Below are positions 9,201 through 16,575 of a DNA stretch of 52,987 bases, piece after piece (position 1 is the first letter of the stretch; each line of letters opens with the position of its first letter). The position numbers were made by a program, and so were the translations under genes. The stretch is from an uncultured Rhodospirillales bacterium (GTDB lineage: Bacteria > Pseudomonadota > Alphaproteobacteria > Acetobacterales > Acetobacteraceae): NCBI GenBank assembly GCA_903927465.1, contig CAIYMY010000015.1:1-52987 (forward strand), read 5' to 3'. The notes under the pieces are model-generated. The model did no database searches, was not told the DNA's origin, and saw nothing but the letters and a program-made list of their open reading frames with translations.

Positions 9201-10541
9201 CGCGCCGAGATCAACCGTGACCGCGCCGCCGGCAGAGTAGTCCACCCAATCCGTACCCGCGCCGCCGACCAGCGTGTCATTGCCTGAGCCGCCGATCAGA
9301 AGGTCATTGCCGTCTGCGGCATCGATCCAGTCATTGCCGCCGCTGCCAAATAGGGTGTCATTATCCGCGCCATCGGCGGCATATTCCATGATGCTGTCAT
9401 CGCCGAGCGTACTACCCACGACGGAATCCGCGCCCGCACCACCCAGCAAAGTGTCGCCCGGACCAATTGAATCATTGCCAGAACGGCCGCCGGTGATGGT
9501 ATCCGCGCCATTACCGCCCAGAATACTATCCGCAAGATCAGCGGTATTAGCATTCTGCACAATCCAATCATCACCGTTGCCGCCCAGCAGGGTATCGGTG
9601 CCGCCAGCATCTAAAATTGAATCATTGCCAGCCCCGGCATCGACCGAATCATTGCCCCCAGCAGACCACACCGTATCATTGCCGAAACCGGCATAGATCG
9701 TGTCATTACCAGACGAACCGCTACCCGAAAAAACTATCCTGTCGTCACCATCATTAGTGTCGTCGGACCCGCTGATGCTAAAATTACCGCCAGTGAAACT
9801 AATAATATCATTGTCGGCGCCGCCTAAAACCGTATCGTTGCCTGATGCACTATAAATACTATCGGCCCCATTACCACCTTCGATCCGGTCGTACGAGGTA
9901 CTGAACAGGCTGAGCGTATCATTGCCATCTTCACCGAGCACTGTGTCATTGCCCGTGAACGCACCGTTCTGGAACGAGATAAGGTCATTGCCAATGCCAC
10001 CCAGCAAGCTGTCCTCGCCAGTGCCGGAATTATAAATACTGTCGTTGCCGCCGCCGCCGAGCATCGTATCATTGCCAGCAGCGCCGCTCAGCGTGTCATG
10101 GCCCGTGCCGCCAACAACCGCTTCATTGCCCGTGCCGCCCAGGAAACTGTCATTGCCCGAACCGAAGCGGTAATCCTCAAAGCTGGAGAGACTATCATTG
10201 CCAAGGCCCGCAAGCGTCGCGCGGGTAATGCTGGCGGTGATATCAGCGGTGACCGCCGAGTAATCCAGAATATCAATAGCGCCAACATCGGTCCCGCCAA
10301 TCAGGGTGTCATTGCCAGCCTCATTGCCGCGGAAGATGTGGTCATTGCCGGCACCGCCAACAACCGAGTCATTGCCAAGGCCGCCATCCAGGCTATCATC
10401 ACCAAGGCCGCCATCGAGCTTGTCATCACCAGCGGCGCCGATGAGCGTATCATTGCCTTCAAGGCCACGGAACGAGTCATTGAACTCGCTCCCAGTCATG
10501 AGGTTGTCGCTGCTGTTGCCGTCTTGGGTGAAGCCGCTCAT
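6258..10541 (-). CDS. Giant GND-repeat (RTX-like) protein with C-terminal Hint domain
   Basis: A 1427-residue acidic protein. After a short N-terminus, residues about 16-1170 are tandem nonapeptide-like units (GNDTLIGG, GGAGNDSL), the hemolysin-type calcium-binding pattern that forms parallel beta-rolls. Residues 1222 to about 1365 form a Hint (Hedgehog/intein, Hint_2-like) domain starting VCFAEGTRIVTPNGE, with GDMV and SPDHAMEMDG motifs. Cys1223 is the expected autoprocessing residue. No Sec signal is present; type I secretion is inferred from the family, and no transporter is adjacent. A large internal duplication is listed separately. The start is ATG at 10541 with AAGGATG about 7 nt upstream. 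Likely an exported adhesin or surface protein; the function is unknown. Confidence 0.85.
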   Translation of the reverse strand: MSGFTQDGNSSDNLMTGSEFNDSFRGLEGNDTLIGAAGDDKLDGGLGDDSLDGGLGNDSVVGGAGNDHIFRGNEAGNDTLIGGTDVGAIDILDYSAVTADITASITRATLAGLGNDSLSSFEDYRFGSGNDSFLGGTGNEAVVGGTGHDTLSGAAGNDTMLGGGGNDSIYNSGTGEDSLLGGIGNDLISFQNGAFTGNDTVLGEDGNDTLSLFSTSYDRIEGGNGADSIYSASGNDTVLGGADNDIISFTGGNFSISGSDDTNDGDDRIVFSGSGSSGNDTIYAGFGNDTVWSAGGNDSVDAGAGNDSILDAGGTDTLLGGNGDDWIVQNANTADLADSILGGNGADTITGGRSGNDSIGPGDTLLGGAGADSVVGSTLGDDSIMEYAADGADNDTLFGSGGNDWIDAADGNDLLIGGSGNDTLVGGAGTDWVDYSAGGAVTVDLGAFSGSGSPSGVGNDSLTGIENVLGSGGSDSILGDSLDNVLDGGNGGDTLSGGNGYDTLIGGNGTDWASYATATGADTVDLSLGISFGASGNDSLTGIENVLGSNFDDSILGDTVANVLDGADGNDVLSGGDENDSLVGGAGNDVLGGDAGNDSLRGGLGNDTVIGGAGNDRIFRGDEAGNDTLIGGNEAGTVDILDYSAVTADITANITRATLAGLGNDSLSGFEDYRFGSGNDSFLGGTGDDTVDGGAGNDTLSGAAGNDWIDGAQGDDSLYDALGDDTMLGGDGNDTIFNTGHGADSVLGGIGNDSISFANGQYTGNDTVLGEDGDDTVMLYSNTHDRIEGGNGADSIFSSQGDDTILGGADNDIISFTNGNFSIMSSDDTNDGDDSIVFSGSGSSGNDTIYAGFGNDTVASATGDDSVEAGVGNDSIFDSGGADTLLGGDGDDWIVQNFNASDRADSILGGTGADTITGGRAGGDTNSPGDTLLGGAGADSVLGALGEDSIIEFAADGAGNDTLSGSSGNDWIDAAGGNDSLIGGVGNDTLVGGEGTDWAYYADAGNAGVTVNLGAFSSSGSPFTVGNDSLTGIENVLGGSGRDSILGDSLDNVLDGGNADDTLIGGVGADTLIGGDGTADFASYANATGTIEATLSDDETVGGVAEGAAGSDRLFDIEGLIGSSFNDTLAGNSAVNTLMGDDGADSLFGGGGNDLLNYGAGNDEFEWKEGITTGDLTLIGGEGRDYLNLGADWINGPITTSAWINYQKGNQTIYSQGWESIVCFAEGTRIVTPNGEDAVENLRAGDMVLAMRDGQAGFEPLRWVGFMDVAVPRNAAMAAKTAPILIKAGAIAPGMPARDLRVSPDHAMEMDGHLIPAKHLVNGSSIIQETWCRRVRYFHLELEAHGLLLSEGTWSESYLDDDNRHAFNNTALTGLFLDFEAGRSKGQYDAQACLPVLRHGLKLDEIHGRLALRAEELARGAKGQRRG
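7280..8753 (-). repeat. Second copy of the internal duplication in the GND-repeat gene
   Basis: It matches the 8985-10400 copy unit for unit (GGAGNDRIFRG, LDYSAVTADITA, FEDYRFGSGNDS, DTNDGDD, FASYANATG) with scattered substitutions. One extra stretch of about 22 residues lies near GAQGDDSLYDALGDD. A spacer of about 230 nt separates the copies. Long runs of DNA are near-identical, which suggests a fairly recent duplication or ongoing gene conversion. Confidence 0.75.
8985..10400 (-). repeat. First copy of an internal duplication in the GND-repeat gene
   Basis: It encodes about 470 residues from roughly residue 48, beginning near GGAGNDHIFRG and passing LDYSAVTADITA, FEDYRFGSGNDS and DTNDGDD to FASY-like WASYATATG. 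The same series recurs about 1647 nt downstream in the gene. Boundaries are estimated from where the two translations stop matching. Confidence 0.75.
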
Positions 10542-10907
10542 GATAACATCCTTCGTTCATCCAGCCCCAAAACAAGGGCAACCACATCGACAAAACTTCT
10601 CCAACGCCCAAACATGAACCGTGAACATATTTGAGCTTAACGTCATAAACGCAGGAAGTCGCTAAAGCCCTAATAAGGCATCACGACTCCCGTTTTGGAG
10701 ATGAACCTCATTTTCCATTAGTTGAACCGGAAAAGCAATCGTTAAATGCCCATTAACCGCTAAATTTCTCCAGAATCAGTGGTTGTTCTTGCGGTAAAGG
10801 GCGCAAAATCATCGCCGGTTTAGAAATTCCAAGGAAATCCTACCTATAGTTGTATTTTGGGATACTCCAGGCCTGTCAAGGCCGGGCAAAGCAACGTGAA
10901 CCCACTT
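10542..10907. other. AT-richer intergenic region upstream of the GND-repeat gene
   Basis: About 366 nt without a credible gene. It is visibly richer in A and T than its surroundings, especially 10700-10860, and should hold the promoter of the Hint/GND-repeat gene on the minus strand. I could not fix -35/-10 boxes or see a tRNA or riboswitch. The end next to the racemase gene carries a dispersed repeat. Confidence 0.5.
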
Positions 10908-10969
10908 GGTTTGGTGGGCCGATTCACGCCGCCGCCGGGAACCGGCAGCATGAAACGCACCACTAGCCC
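10908..10969. repeat. 62-nt dispersed repeat at the 3' end of the racemase gene (copy A)
   Basis: It aligns without gaps to 36283-36344 with 47 of 62 identical positions, including a shared core gattcacgc and the end ccactagccc. The TAG stop of the racemase gene lies at the position aligned with the TAG stop of the amidohydrolase gene at 36338. This is a repeat family overlapping gene ends. Confidence 0.75.
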
Positions 10970-11616
10970 CGCGCCGCCACCACCGCCAAAATCGCCTGCG
11001 CCGCCGCAGCCTGGCTGGGTTCAATCACCGGTACGCCGCAGGCATCCTCGGCCGCCTTGCGGTGATGCGCCATGCCGGCGCAGCCCAGGATCACGGCCTC
11101 AGCCCCCAAGGCCACCAATTGCCGCGCCACTTCGGCGATGCGCGCGCGCGGCGCCACGGGGTCTGTCAAAACCTCCATATCCAGATTGAGCGCGATGGAG
11201 GCCACCATCCGCGCTTCCACCCCCATGCTTTGCAAAACGCGGCGCTGGCGGGGCTTGGATTTGTCGTTGAAGGCGATCATGCCGAAATTCTCGCCCCGGT
11301 TGAGCGCGGCGGCGATGGAACAACGCAGGGGGCCGAAAACGGGCTTGTCGGTGACCATCCGCACCGCCTCAATAGCCGGGTCGGAAACGCAACCAATTAT
11401 GTAAGCGTCGGCCGCTTCGGCGGCGACACGGCGGCAAAGGGGTTCGGCCACCGCATACCAATCCCGCCAGGTGATGATGGCGGGGGGGCCTTCTTCCAGG
11501 CGGGTCACGTCTATCCGCGGCAGGCCGGGGGCGGCGAAGGGGGCGACGGCGGCGGCAATGCCCTGGGTGCAGCTTATGCTGCAATTCGGGTTGATCAGCA
11601 GGATGCGTTCATTCAT
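10963..11616 (-). CDS. Asp/Glu/hydantoin racemase family protein
   Basis: Cofactor-independent racemase-fold protein of 217 residues. It starts MNERILLINPNCS, the usual opening of hydantoin racemase-like proteins. The two catalytic-type cysteines are Cys76 (IIGCVSDP) and Cys179 (VILGCAGMAHH), placed as expected for two-base racemases. The frame opens at 11658, but the first 14 codons are unlike the family, so the ATG at 11616 is preferred. No clear ribosome-binding site precedes it. The substrate is unknown; hydantoin racemase, aspartate racemase and maleate isomerase-like enzymes share this fold. A carbamoylase-like gene lies at 36338 but is far away. Confidence 0.82.
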   Translation of the reverse strand: MNERILLINPNCSISCTQGIAAAVAPFAAPGLPRIDVTRLEEGPPAIITWRDWYAVAEPLCRRVAAEAADAYIIGCVSDPAIEAVRMVTDKPVFGPLRCSIAAALNRGENFGMIAFNDKSKPRQRRVLQSMGVEARMVASIALNLDMEVLTDPVAPRARIAEVARQLVALGAEAVILGCAGMAHHRKAAEDACGVPVIEPSQAAAAQAILAVVAARG

Positions 11617-11734
11617 GGGAGGTATCCTGAACCCAGCGCGTGGCGCGCCGCAAGCCATGCTTGATTGGGGCTTGTTTCGGGCTTAACGCTGCACTGCAAC
11701 AGGCCGCGCAATAGTGGCCCCGATTGGAACAAAA

Positions 11735-12169
11735 ATGCGTTGGGAACCGGATCGCACGCCGCCTGCCTTGCCCTATCAGCCGCCCGGCACGCGGGAAGGG
11801 CTGGTCCGAGGGCTGAAGGGGCTTTGCCCGGCCTGCGGCCAGGGGCGGCTTTTCGCGGGGTATCTGCGTGTAGCCGAGACTTGCGAAAGCTGTAACGCGC
11901 CGCTTGGCCGGCTGCGCGCGGATGATGCGCCGCCCTATTTCACCATTCTGATCACCGGGCATGTGCTGGTGCCGGGCGTGCTGTGGATCGAGCGGGCCTA
12001 TATGCCGCCGATCTGGCTGCATATGGTGGTGTGGCTGCCGCTGTTTACCATTATCTGCATTCTGCTGCTGCGGCCCATCAAGGGGGCTGTGATGGGCTGG
12101 ATGATGCATCTTGGCATGACAGGGGATGAAGGCGGCGTGCTGCCGCGGGGTGGCAAGCCAGATGCCTGA
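11735..12169 (+). CDS. DUF983 family zinc-ribbon membrane protein
   Basis: Small membrane protein (144 residues) with an N-terminal zinc-ribbon-like pair CPACGQG and CESCNAP (CxxC about 22 residues apart). It is followed by the DDAPPYFTI motif that marks DUF983, then two hydrophobic segments (ITGHVLVPGVLWI and MVVWLPLFTIICILLL). ATG at 11735 gives MRWEPDRT; an in-frame GTG at 11714 would add seven residues. The gene overlaps the next one by 8 nt, so the two are probably co-translated. The function of DUF983 proteins is not established. Confidence 0.85.
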   Translation: MRWEPDRTPPALPYQPPGTREGLVRGLKGLCPACGQGRLFAGYLRVAETCESCNAPLGRLRADDAPPYFTILITGHVLVPGVLWIERAYMPPIWLHMVVWLPLFTIICILLLRPIKGAVMGWMMHLGMTGDEGGVLPRGGKPDA

Positions 12170-12632
12170 ACAGCGGCTGATCCGCGTTGAATTGCCCGAA
12201 GAAGCGCCGGCCCCTTCCGCCTATGCGGAAGCAGATCGGCGCCAGGCGATTGCGGATTTGCTGCACCATAACCGCTTCGACCCTGAAGGCCTGCAGCGCG
12301 GGCCTTATGTGCTGGGCCTGGCGGTGCGGGAAGGCCGGTTGGTGTTCGATATCCGCAATATGGGGGGCGAGAGCCTGCATGTGCTGGCGTTGGCCCTCGG
12401 CCCCTTCCGGCGGCTGATCAAGGACTATCACATGGTGGTGGAAGCGCATGAACAGGCGGTGGCCGAAAGCGGGCCGGAGTCCCGCGTGCAAGCCATAGAT
12501 ATGGGAAGGCGCGGGCTCCATAATGAAGGTGCGGAGTTACTGCGCACGCGGCTGGCGGGGCGGGTTGCGCTTGATTTCGATACCGCGCGGCAGTTGTTCA
12601 CGCTGGTTTGCGCGCTGCATCAACGTATCTGA
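12162..12632 (+). CDS. UPF0262 family protein
   Basis: Soluble protein of 156 residues matching the alphaproteobacterial UPF0262 family (RQAIADLLHHNRFDP, GPYVLGLAVREGRLVFDI, IKDYHMVVEAH). The biochemical function is unknown. The start at 12162 gives MPEQRLIRVELPEE and overlaps the DUF983 stop by 8 nt; the upstream in-frame ATG at 12126 would read through DUF983 coding DNA. The 3' end overlaps the convergent SDR gene by 13 nt. Confidence 0.85.
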   Translation: MPEQRLIRVELPEEAPAPSAYAEADRRQAIADLLHHNRFDPEGLQRGPYVLGLAVREGRLVFDIRNMGGESLHVLALALGPFRRLIKDYHMVVEAHEQAVAESGPESRVQAIDMGRRGLHNEGAELLRTRLAGRVALDFDTARQLFTLVCALHQRI

Positions 12633-13519
12633 AGGTTACGTAGCTCGGCGGCGAGTGAAACAGGCGCGGTGAAGCCAACTTCGCGCCGCAGGCGCCCAGT
12701 ATGCGCCACCATATAAGGCGATTCATTCGGCCGATCAGGCAAAGCACCTAGCCTCAGCAGATAAGGCCGGCCAGAAATATGCGCGATCAGCCGCGCCATG
12801 GCGGCAATGCTGATCGGCGCGCCTGAGCCGATATTGACCGGCCCGGTGACTTGGCTGGTTGCCAGCGCGGTGATGGCAGCGGCGGCGTTTTGTGTGCTGA
12901 TGAAATCGCGCACCGGGCGGCCGGAAGAACATTGCGCTTCGCGGCCTTCACGCAGAGCAAGCATGATGGAAGGGACAAGCCGGGCCGGGTTTTCGCCCGG
13001 GCCGAACAGATGAAACAGCCGCGCCCAGGCGAAGCTGAAGCGCGCGCGGCCTTCCGCCATTTCCTTGAGGCGCCGCGCGAGTGCGGCCTTGGCCTCGCCA
13101 TACGGGGTGGCGGGGGCGATGGGCCGTGTTTCGGGCCAGGGAAAGGCATCATCGCCCGCTTCGGTTGCGTATTCGGCGCAGGTGCCAAGGCCCACGAAGC
13201 GCCGCGTGCCGGCTTCCGCAGCATAGGCGGCAAGTGCGGTGGAGGCTTCCAGCCAATCGGTATTCTCGGGCGCGGTCCAGAAGCGGCCATGCGCGACATA
13301 CCAGGCGGTATGGATGATGATGGCGGGGCGGATGTCCTTGATCAGGCGCTGCGCTTCATCCTGGCGCAATAGGTCAACACCATGCGCCGTGATGCCGGCG
13401 GTTTCGGGCAAGGTGCCGCGCGCTGTGACGTGGGTTTCGTATCCGCGCGCACGCAGCAGCGCCGGCATGTGTTGCCCGATGAAACCCGAAGCCCCCGTGA
13501 CCAGGATGCGTTCAGGCAT
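12620..13519 (-). CDS. NAD-dependent sugar epimerase/reductase (extended SDR)
   Basis: Extended short-chain dehydrogenase of 299 residues. It has the Rossmann motif GASGFIGQH at residues 9-17, a GLGTCAEYA segment carrying the Ser/Thr-equivalent of the active site, and the catalytic YGEAK. Such enzymes reduce or epimerise nucleotide sugars. Its ATG overlaps the 3' end of the RfbC-like gene by 8 nt. It is the last gene of the OGT-like/RfbC/SDR operon, so it probably completes a deoxysugar that is transferred or attached elsewhere. The exact sugar is not deducible. Confidence 0.85.
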   Translation of the reverse strand: MPERILVTGASGFIGQHMPALLRARGYETHVTARGTLPETAGITAHGVDLLRQDEAQRLIKDIRPAIIIHTAWYVAHGRFWTAPENTDWLEASTALAAYAAEAGTRRFVGLGTCAEYATEAGDDAFPWPETRPIAPATPYGEAKAALARRLKEMAEGRARFSFAWARLFHLFGPGENPARLVPSIMLALREGREAQCSSGRPVRDFISTQNAAAAITALATSQVTGPVNIGSGAPISIAAMARLIAHISGRPYLLRLGALPDRPNESPYMVAHTGRLRREVGFTAPVSLAAELRNLQIR

Positions 13520-14042
13520 GGAGTAATGGCCAGGCGTTATCGCGCTCGGAAATCACCTTGGGCTCGGCGGGCCAGGCGAGGCCGAAAGCGGGGTCGTTCC
13601 AGCGCACGCCGCGCGCCAATGCGGGTGCATAGGGTGTGTCAATCAAATATTCCACGACCGCATCATCGGTCAGGCTCAAGAAGCCATGCGCAATGCCGCG
13701 CGGGACAAAGACAGCATTGCCCACGCGGCTGTCCAGCGTGATGGCGACATGGCGCAGATAGCTTGGCTGATCGGGGCGCATATCCAACAGCACATCAAAT
13801 ACCGCGCCGCGCACGCAGCGGATGAGTTTCTGTTCTTCGGCAGGAGCGATCTGGAAATGCATGCCGCGCAAAGTGTGCTGGCGCGTGTTTTCCGAAAGGC
13901 TCGCCTGAATGGGGGTGAATTCAATCCCGGCTGCCGCGAAGCTTTCCCGGCACCAACTTCGCACAAAAGCGCCGCGTTCATCGCGCGCGGGGCTGGCTTC
14001 GATGCTGATGATGCCGGGGATGGCGGTTTCGTTGAAAATCAC
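13512..14042 (-). CDS. dTDP-4-dehydrorhamnose 3,5-epimerase-like protein (RfbC family)
   Basis: Cupin-fold sugar-nucleotide epimerase of 176 residues. The family features are DERGAFVRSW, the substrate-binding NTRQHTLRGMHFQ segment with its catalytic-type His, IRCVRGAVFDVLLDMR, and the PRGIAHGFLSL motif. The start is GTG at 14042 and overlaps the OGT-like stop by 4 nt (GTGA). Family assignment is firm. It may be a 3,5- or 3-epimerase on a non-rhamnose substrate, because no rmlA, rmlB or rmlD is adjacent, so I leave the symbol empty. Confidence 0.88.
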   Translation of the reverse strand: MIFNETAIPGIISIEASPARDERGAFVRSWCRESFAAAGIEFTPIQASLSENTRQHTLRGMHFQIAPAEEQKLIRCVRGAVFDVLLDMRPDQPSYLRHVAITLDSRVGNAVFVPRGIAHGFLSLTDDAVVEYLIDTPYAPALARGVRWNDPAFGLAWPAEPKVISERDNAWPLLHA

Positions 14043-16417
14043 AAGGCGCAGACCTCAGCCGCCTTGTCGTAGAAGGCCTTGCCGAAGCGCGCCGGCTGGC
14101 CAAGCGGCATGGCGCGGATCATGTCACGCAGCCCGTGGCGGAGCACGCGCCGGCGCGGCGCATCGGCGGCCAATTCGGCGGCTTTTTCGATGTAGTCTGC
14201 AACGCTGAAGGTGGCGAGGTCGCCAAGCCCAGCATTGGACAGGTTGGAATAGGAAAGCCGCTCGGCAAATCCTGGACCCACGAGCGATATGCAAGGCACG
14301 CCCATCCAAATGCTTTCGCAGGTTGTGGTGCCGCCCACATGCGGCAGCGTATCCAGCGAGATATCCATTTTATTGTAGTGCGGCATGTGCTTGCCACGAA
14401 CGCCGACAAATTCGATCCGGTCCGGGTCCACATTGCGGGCGGCAAAGGCGGCGCGCGTGTTTTCCAGGAAGGAAGGCCCGCCGGCTTCGGGGCGGATGAA
14501 AATGAAGCGCGAATTGGGGACACGGCGCAGCACCGCAGCCCAGGTATCAATGCAGAGCGTGGTGTATTTATAGGGGTTGTTGGCGGTGCCGAAGGTGACA
14601 TAGCCGCGCCGATCCTCGGGCGTTTCAAGGTCAATCGGCACTTCGTAAAAGCCAAGCCGCCCGCCAACCGTCACCCAGGTTTCCGGCAATTCAAAAGGCT
14701 TTTCAATCAGCAAGCGCGGGTCTTCCGGTTTGATGTAGGGATCAACCAGAATGTAATCAATCGACTCAAGCCCTGCGGAATGCGGATAGCCAAGCCAACT
14801 GCCACCCAGCCGCGCGGGGCGATAGGCCATGACTTCCAGCTTGTTCATGGCCGTGCTGCCGCCCAATTCGAACAGCAGGTCAAGATTATCCTTGGCGATA
14901 TCGGCGGCCACCTGATCATCCGGACGATAGGGCCACCAGCGGAAATTCGTGGTCTTTTCGATCTCCGCCTGAATGACATCCCGCTGCCCTTCGTAGAAGG
15001 AATAGCAGAATACCTCGAACCGATCGCGGTCATAGGCTTCAAGCAAGGGCATGCAGAAATAGGTGACTGGGTGATTGCGCAAATCGCTGGAAAGGAAACC
15101 GATGCGCCATTTGCGCGGCATATGCAGTGCGGGGGCGGCGGGCAAGGGCTTGATGCGCTTCTGCACGCCACGGCCCCAATTGCGGTGCCATTCCACCATG
15201 CCGATGCGTTCTTCCAGGCTATGCACCTGGCCCAATTCGTAATGCACGGAAGAATGCCGCCCTTCGGCCTGCCATAATGGCAGCAGCGAGGGGATGGCAC
15301 CGGTCGCTTCCAATTGCTCAAGATCCATCACGCGCTGGAAAACCGTGCGCAATGACCGCGAACTGCGCGCAACATGGTCTGGATGGCGGCGCATGAAATC
15401 AAGCGATAGCCAATAGGATTCCTCAAGATGCGCCACTTCACTATCGTAGCGGCTGCGAGAGAGGCTTTCGATATAGGCCGCCTGCACATCCGCTGCATCG
15501 GGATTGGCTTCATGGGCACGCTTCAGCGCCTCATTCGCCAAGCGCCGGTCGCCATCACCCACCATACGGGATAGGAAAAGATTGGCCTGCCTGTCGCCCG
15601 GGTCTTGCGCCAGAATGCCGTCAATCACCGTGCGGGCTTCATCGCGCCGGCCAAGACGCAACAGCATGCGCGCATGCATGACATCAAGCGTGCGGTCACC
15701 CTGGCGGAATTGCCGCGCGCGCGCCACCACCGGGATGGCGGCTTCGACATCACCGGCGTCAATCAGAAGCCCCATCAGGTCGTTCAGCGTATTCTTATCC
15801 TTGGGCTGGAATTCGAAGGCCTTCAGGAAGCTTGCGCGCGCATCCTCATTATTATTCAAAACGCGCTGCATGCGCCCCAGCAGGCGCCATAATTCGCCAT
15901 TCCGTGGGTCAAGCCGCACGGCGCCCTGGAAGGCTTCGGCGGCGGCGGCGTAATTGCCGCGCGCTTCTTCCGCATTGCCAAGATTTTGCCAGGGGGAGGC
16001 GCTTTTGGGATCAAGCTTCTGCGCCGCCTTCAGCGTGGCAACAGCTTCATCAATGCGCCCGGCGCGCTTCAGCATGACGCCGAGCAGATTGGTCAGCGCG
16101 AAATCCTTGGGCTTGCGGGATTGGACTGGGGCCACCAGCTCCGCCGCTTCGGCATGGCGCCCAGCCGAAGACAAGGCCAAGGCATAGGGGGTGCAAATCG
16201 CCGCCACCGGTGTGCCATGGGTCAGCGCTTTGGCGAAGGCGTCAGCCGCTTCCGCATGGCGCCCGCGGCCAGCCAGCAGTGCGGCCAATTGCTGCCAGGC
16301 AGCACCATTGCCGGGCTGTTCGGCCAAGCGCGCGAGCAGGCTTTCTTCGAGCCGCGCCTGATCGGCTTGGGGTAGCGGGGATGGGGCCGGCTTTGCCGGG
16401 CGAGGCTTCTGCCGCAT
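14039..16417 (-). CDS. TPR-containing O-linked GlcNAc transferase (SPINDLY/GT41-like)
   Basis: Protein of 792 residues with two parts. Residues about 20-330 are tandem tetratricopeptide repeats (for example PWQNLGNAEEARGNYAAAAE). Residues about 430-780 are a GT41 catalytic region (RIGFLSSDLRNHPVTYF, WLGYPHSAGLESIDY, DISLDTLPHVGGTTTCES and WMGVPCISL). GT41 enzymes transfer a sugar to Ser/Thr of proteins. In bacteria, flagellin and surface proteins are common targets. It heads an operon with an RfbC-like epimerase and an SDR, which suggests that the donor sugar is made locally. No flagellar gene is in the window. Confidence 0.88.
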   Translation of the reverse strand: MRQKPRPAKPAPSPLPQADQARLEESLLARLAEQPGNGAAWQQLAALLAGRGRHAEAADAFAKALTHGTPVAAICTPYALALSSAGRHAEAAELVAPVQSRKPKDFALTNLLGVMLKRAGRIDEAVATLKAAQKLDPKSASPWQNLGNAEEARGNYAAAAEAFQGAVRLDPRNGELWRLLGRMQRVLNNNEDARASFLKAFEFQPKDKNTLNDLMGLLIDAGDVEAAIPVVARARQFRQGDRTLDVMHARMLLRLGRRDEARTVIDGILAQDPGDRQANLFLSRMVGDGDRRLANEALKRAHEANPDAADVQAAYIESLSRSRYDSEVAHLEESYWLSLDFMRRHPDHVARSSRSLRTVFQRVMDLEQLEATGAIPSLLPLWQAEGRHSSVHYELGQVHSLEERIGMVEWHRNWGRGVQKRIKPLPAAPALHMPRKWRIGFLSSDLRNHPVTYFCMPLLEAYDRDRFEVFCYSFYEGQRDVIQAEIEKTTNFRWWPYRPDDQVAADIAKDNLDLLFELGGSTAMNKLEVMAYRPARLGGSWLGYPHSAGLESIDYILVDPYIKPEDPRLLIEKPFELPETWVTVGGRLGFYEVPIDLETPEDRRGYVTFGTANNPYKYTTLCIDTWAAVLRRVPNSRFIFIRPEAGGPSFLENTRAAFAARNVDPDRIEFVGVRGKHMPHYNKMDISLDTLPHVGGTTTCESIWMGVPCISLVGPGFAERLSYSNLSNAGLGDLATFSVADYIEKAAELAADAPRRRVLRHGLRDMIRAMPLGQPARFGKAFYDKAAEVCAL

Positions 16418-16575
16418 GCGGCGCTTTCAATCCTGCGGTGATACGAAACTGCGTTGATTGACCTCTATCACTCGTCCCGGCTTTTGGACACACCCAAAGG
16501 TAAGGGGCGACTCGACGGCTGCGTTGTTTCCCGGCGCACACCCCGTTATGTTCGGCTTGAATCAGGGAACAAGAC
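16418..16575. promoter_or_regulatory. Divergent intergenic region between the OGT-like gene and parE
   Basis: This 158-nt gap separates two divergent starts and must hold both promoters. I could not assign clear -35/-10 pairs. The sequence gaatcagggaacaagac lies just before the parE ATG. Confidence 0.4.

Noticed and set aside
6321-9696. Several long plus-strand frames rich in Ser/Pro or Ala/Ile
   Set aside because: They are the antisense reading of the GND-repeat gene and simply reflect its repeats.
6258-10541. Regular repeats that could suggest a CRISPR array
   Set aside because: The repeats are coding, about 27 nt, degenerate and in frame, with no unique spacers; they encode GND nonapeptides.
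10542-10907. A tRNA, riboswitch or small gene upstream of the GND-repeat gene
   Set aside because: No cloverleaf, known aptamer core or start with ribosome-binding site could be seen.
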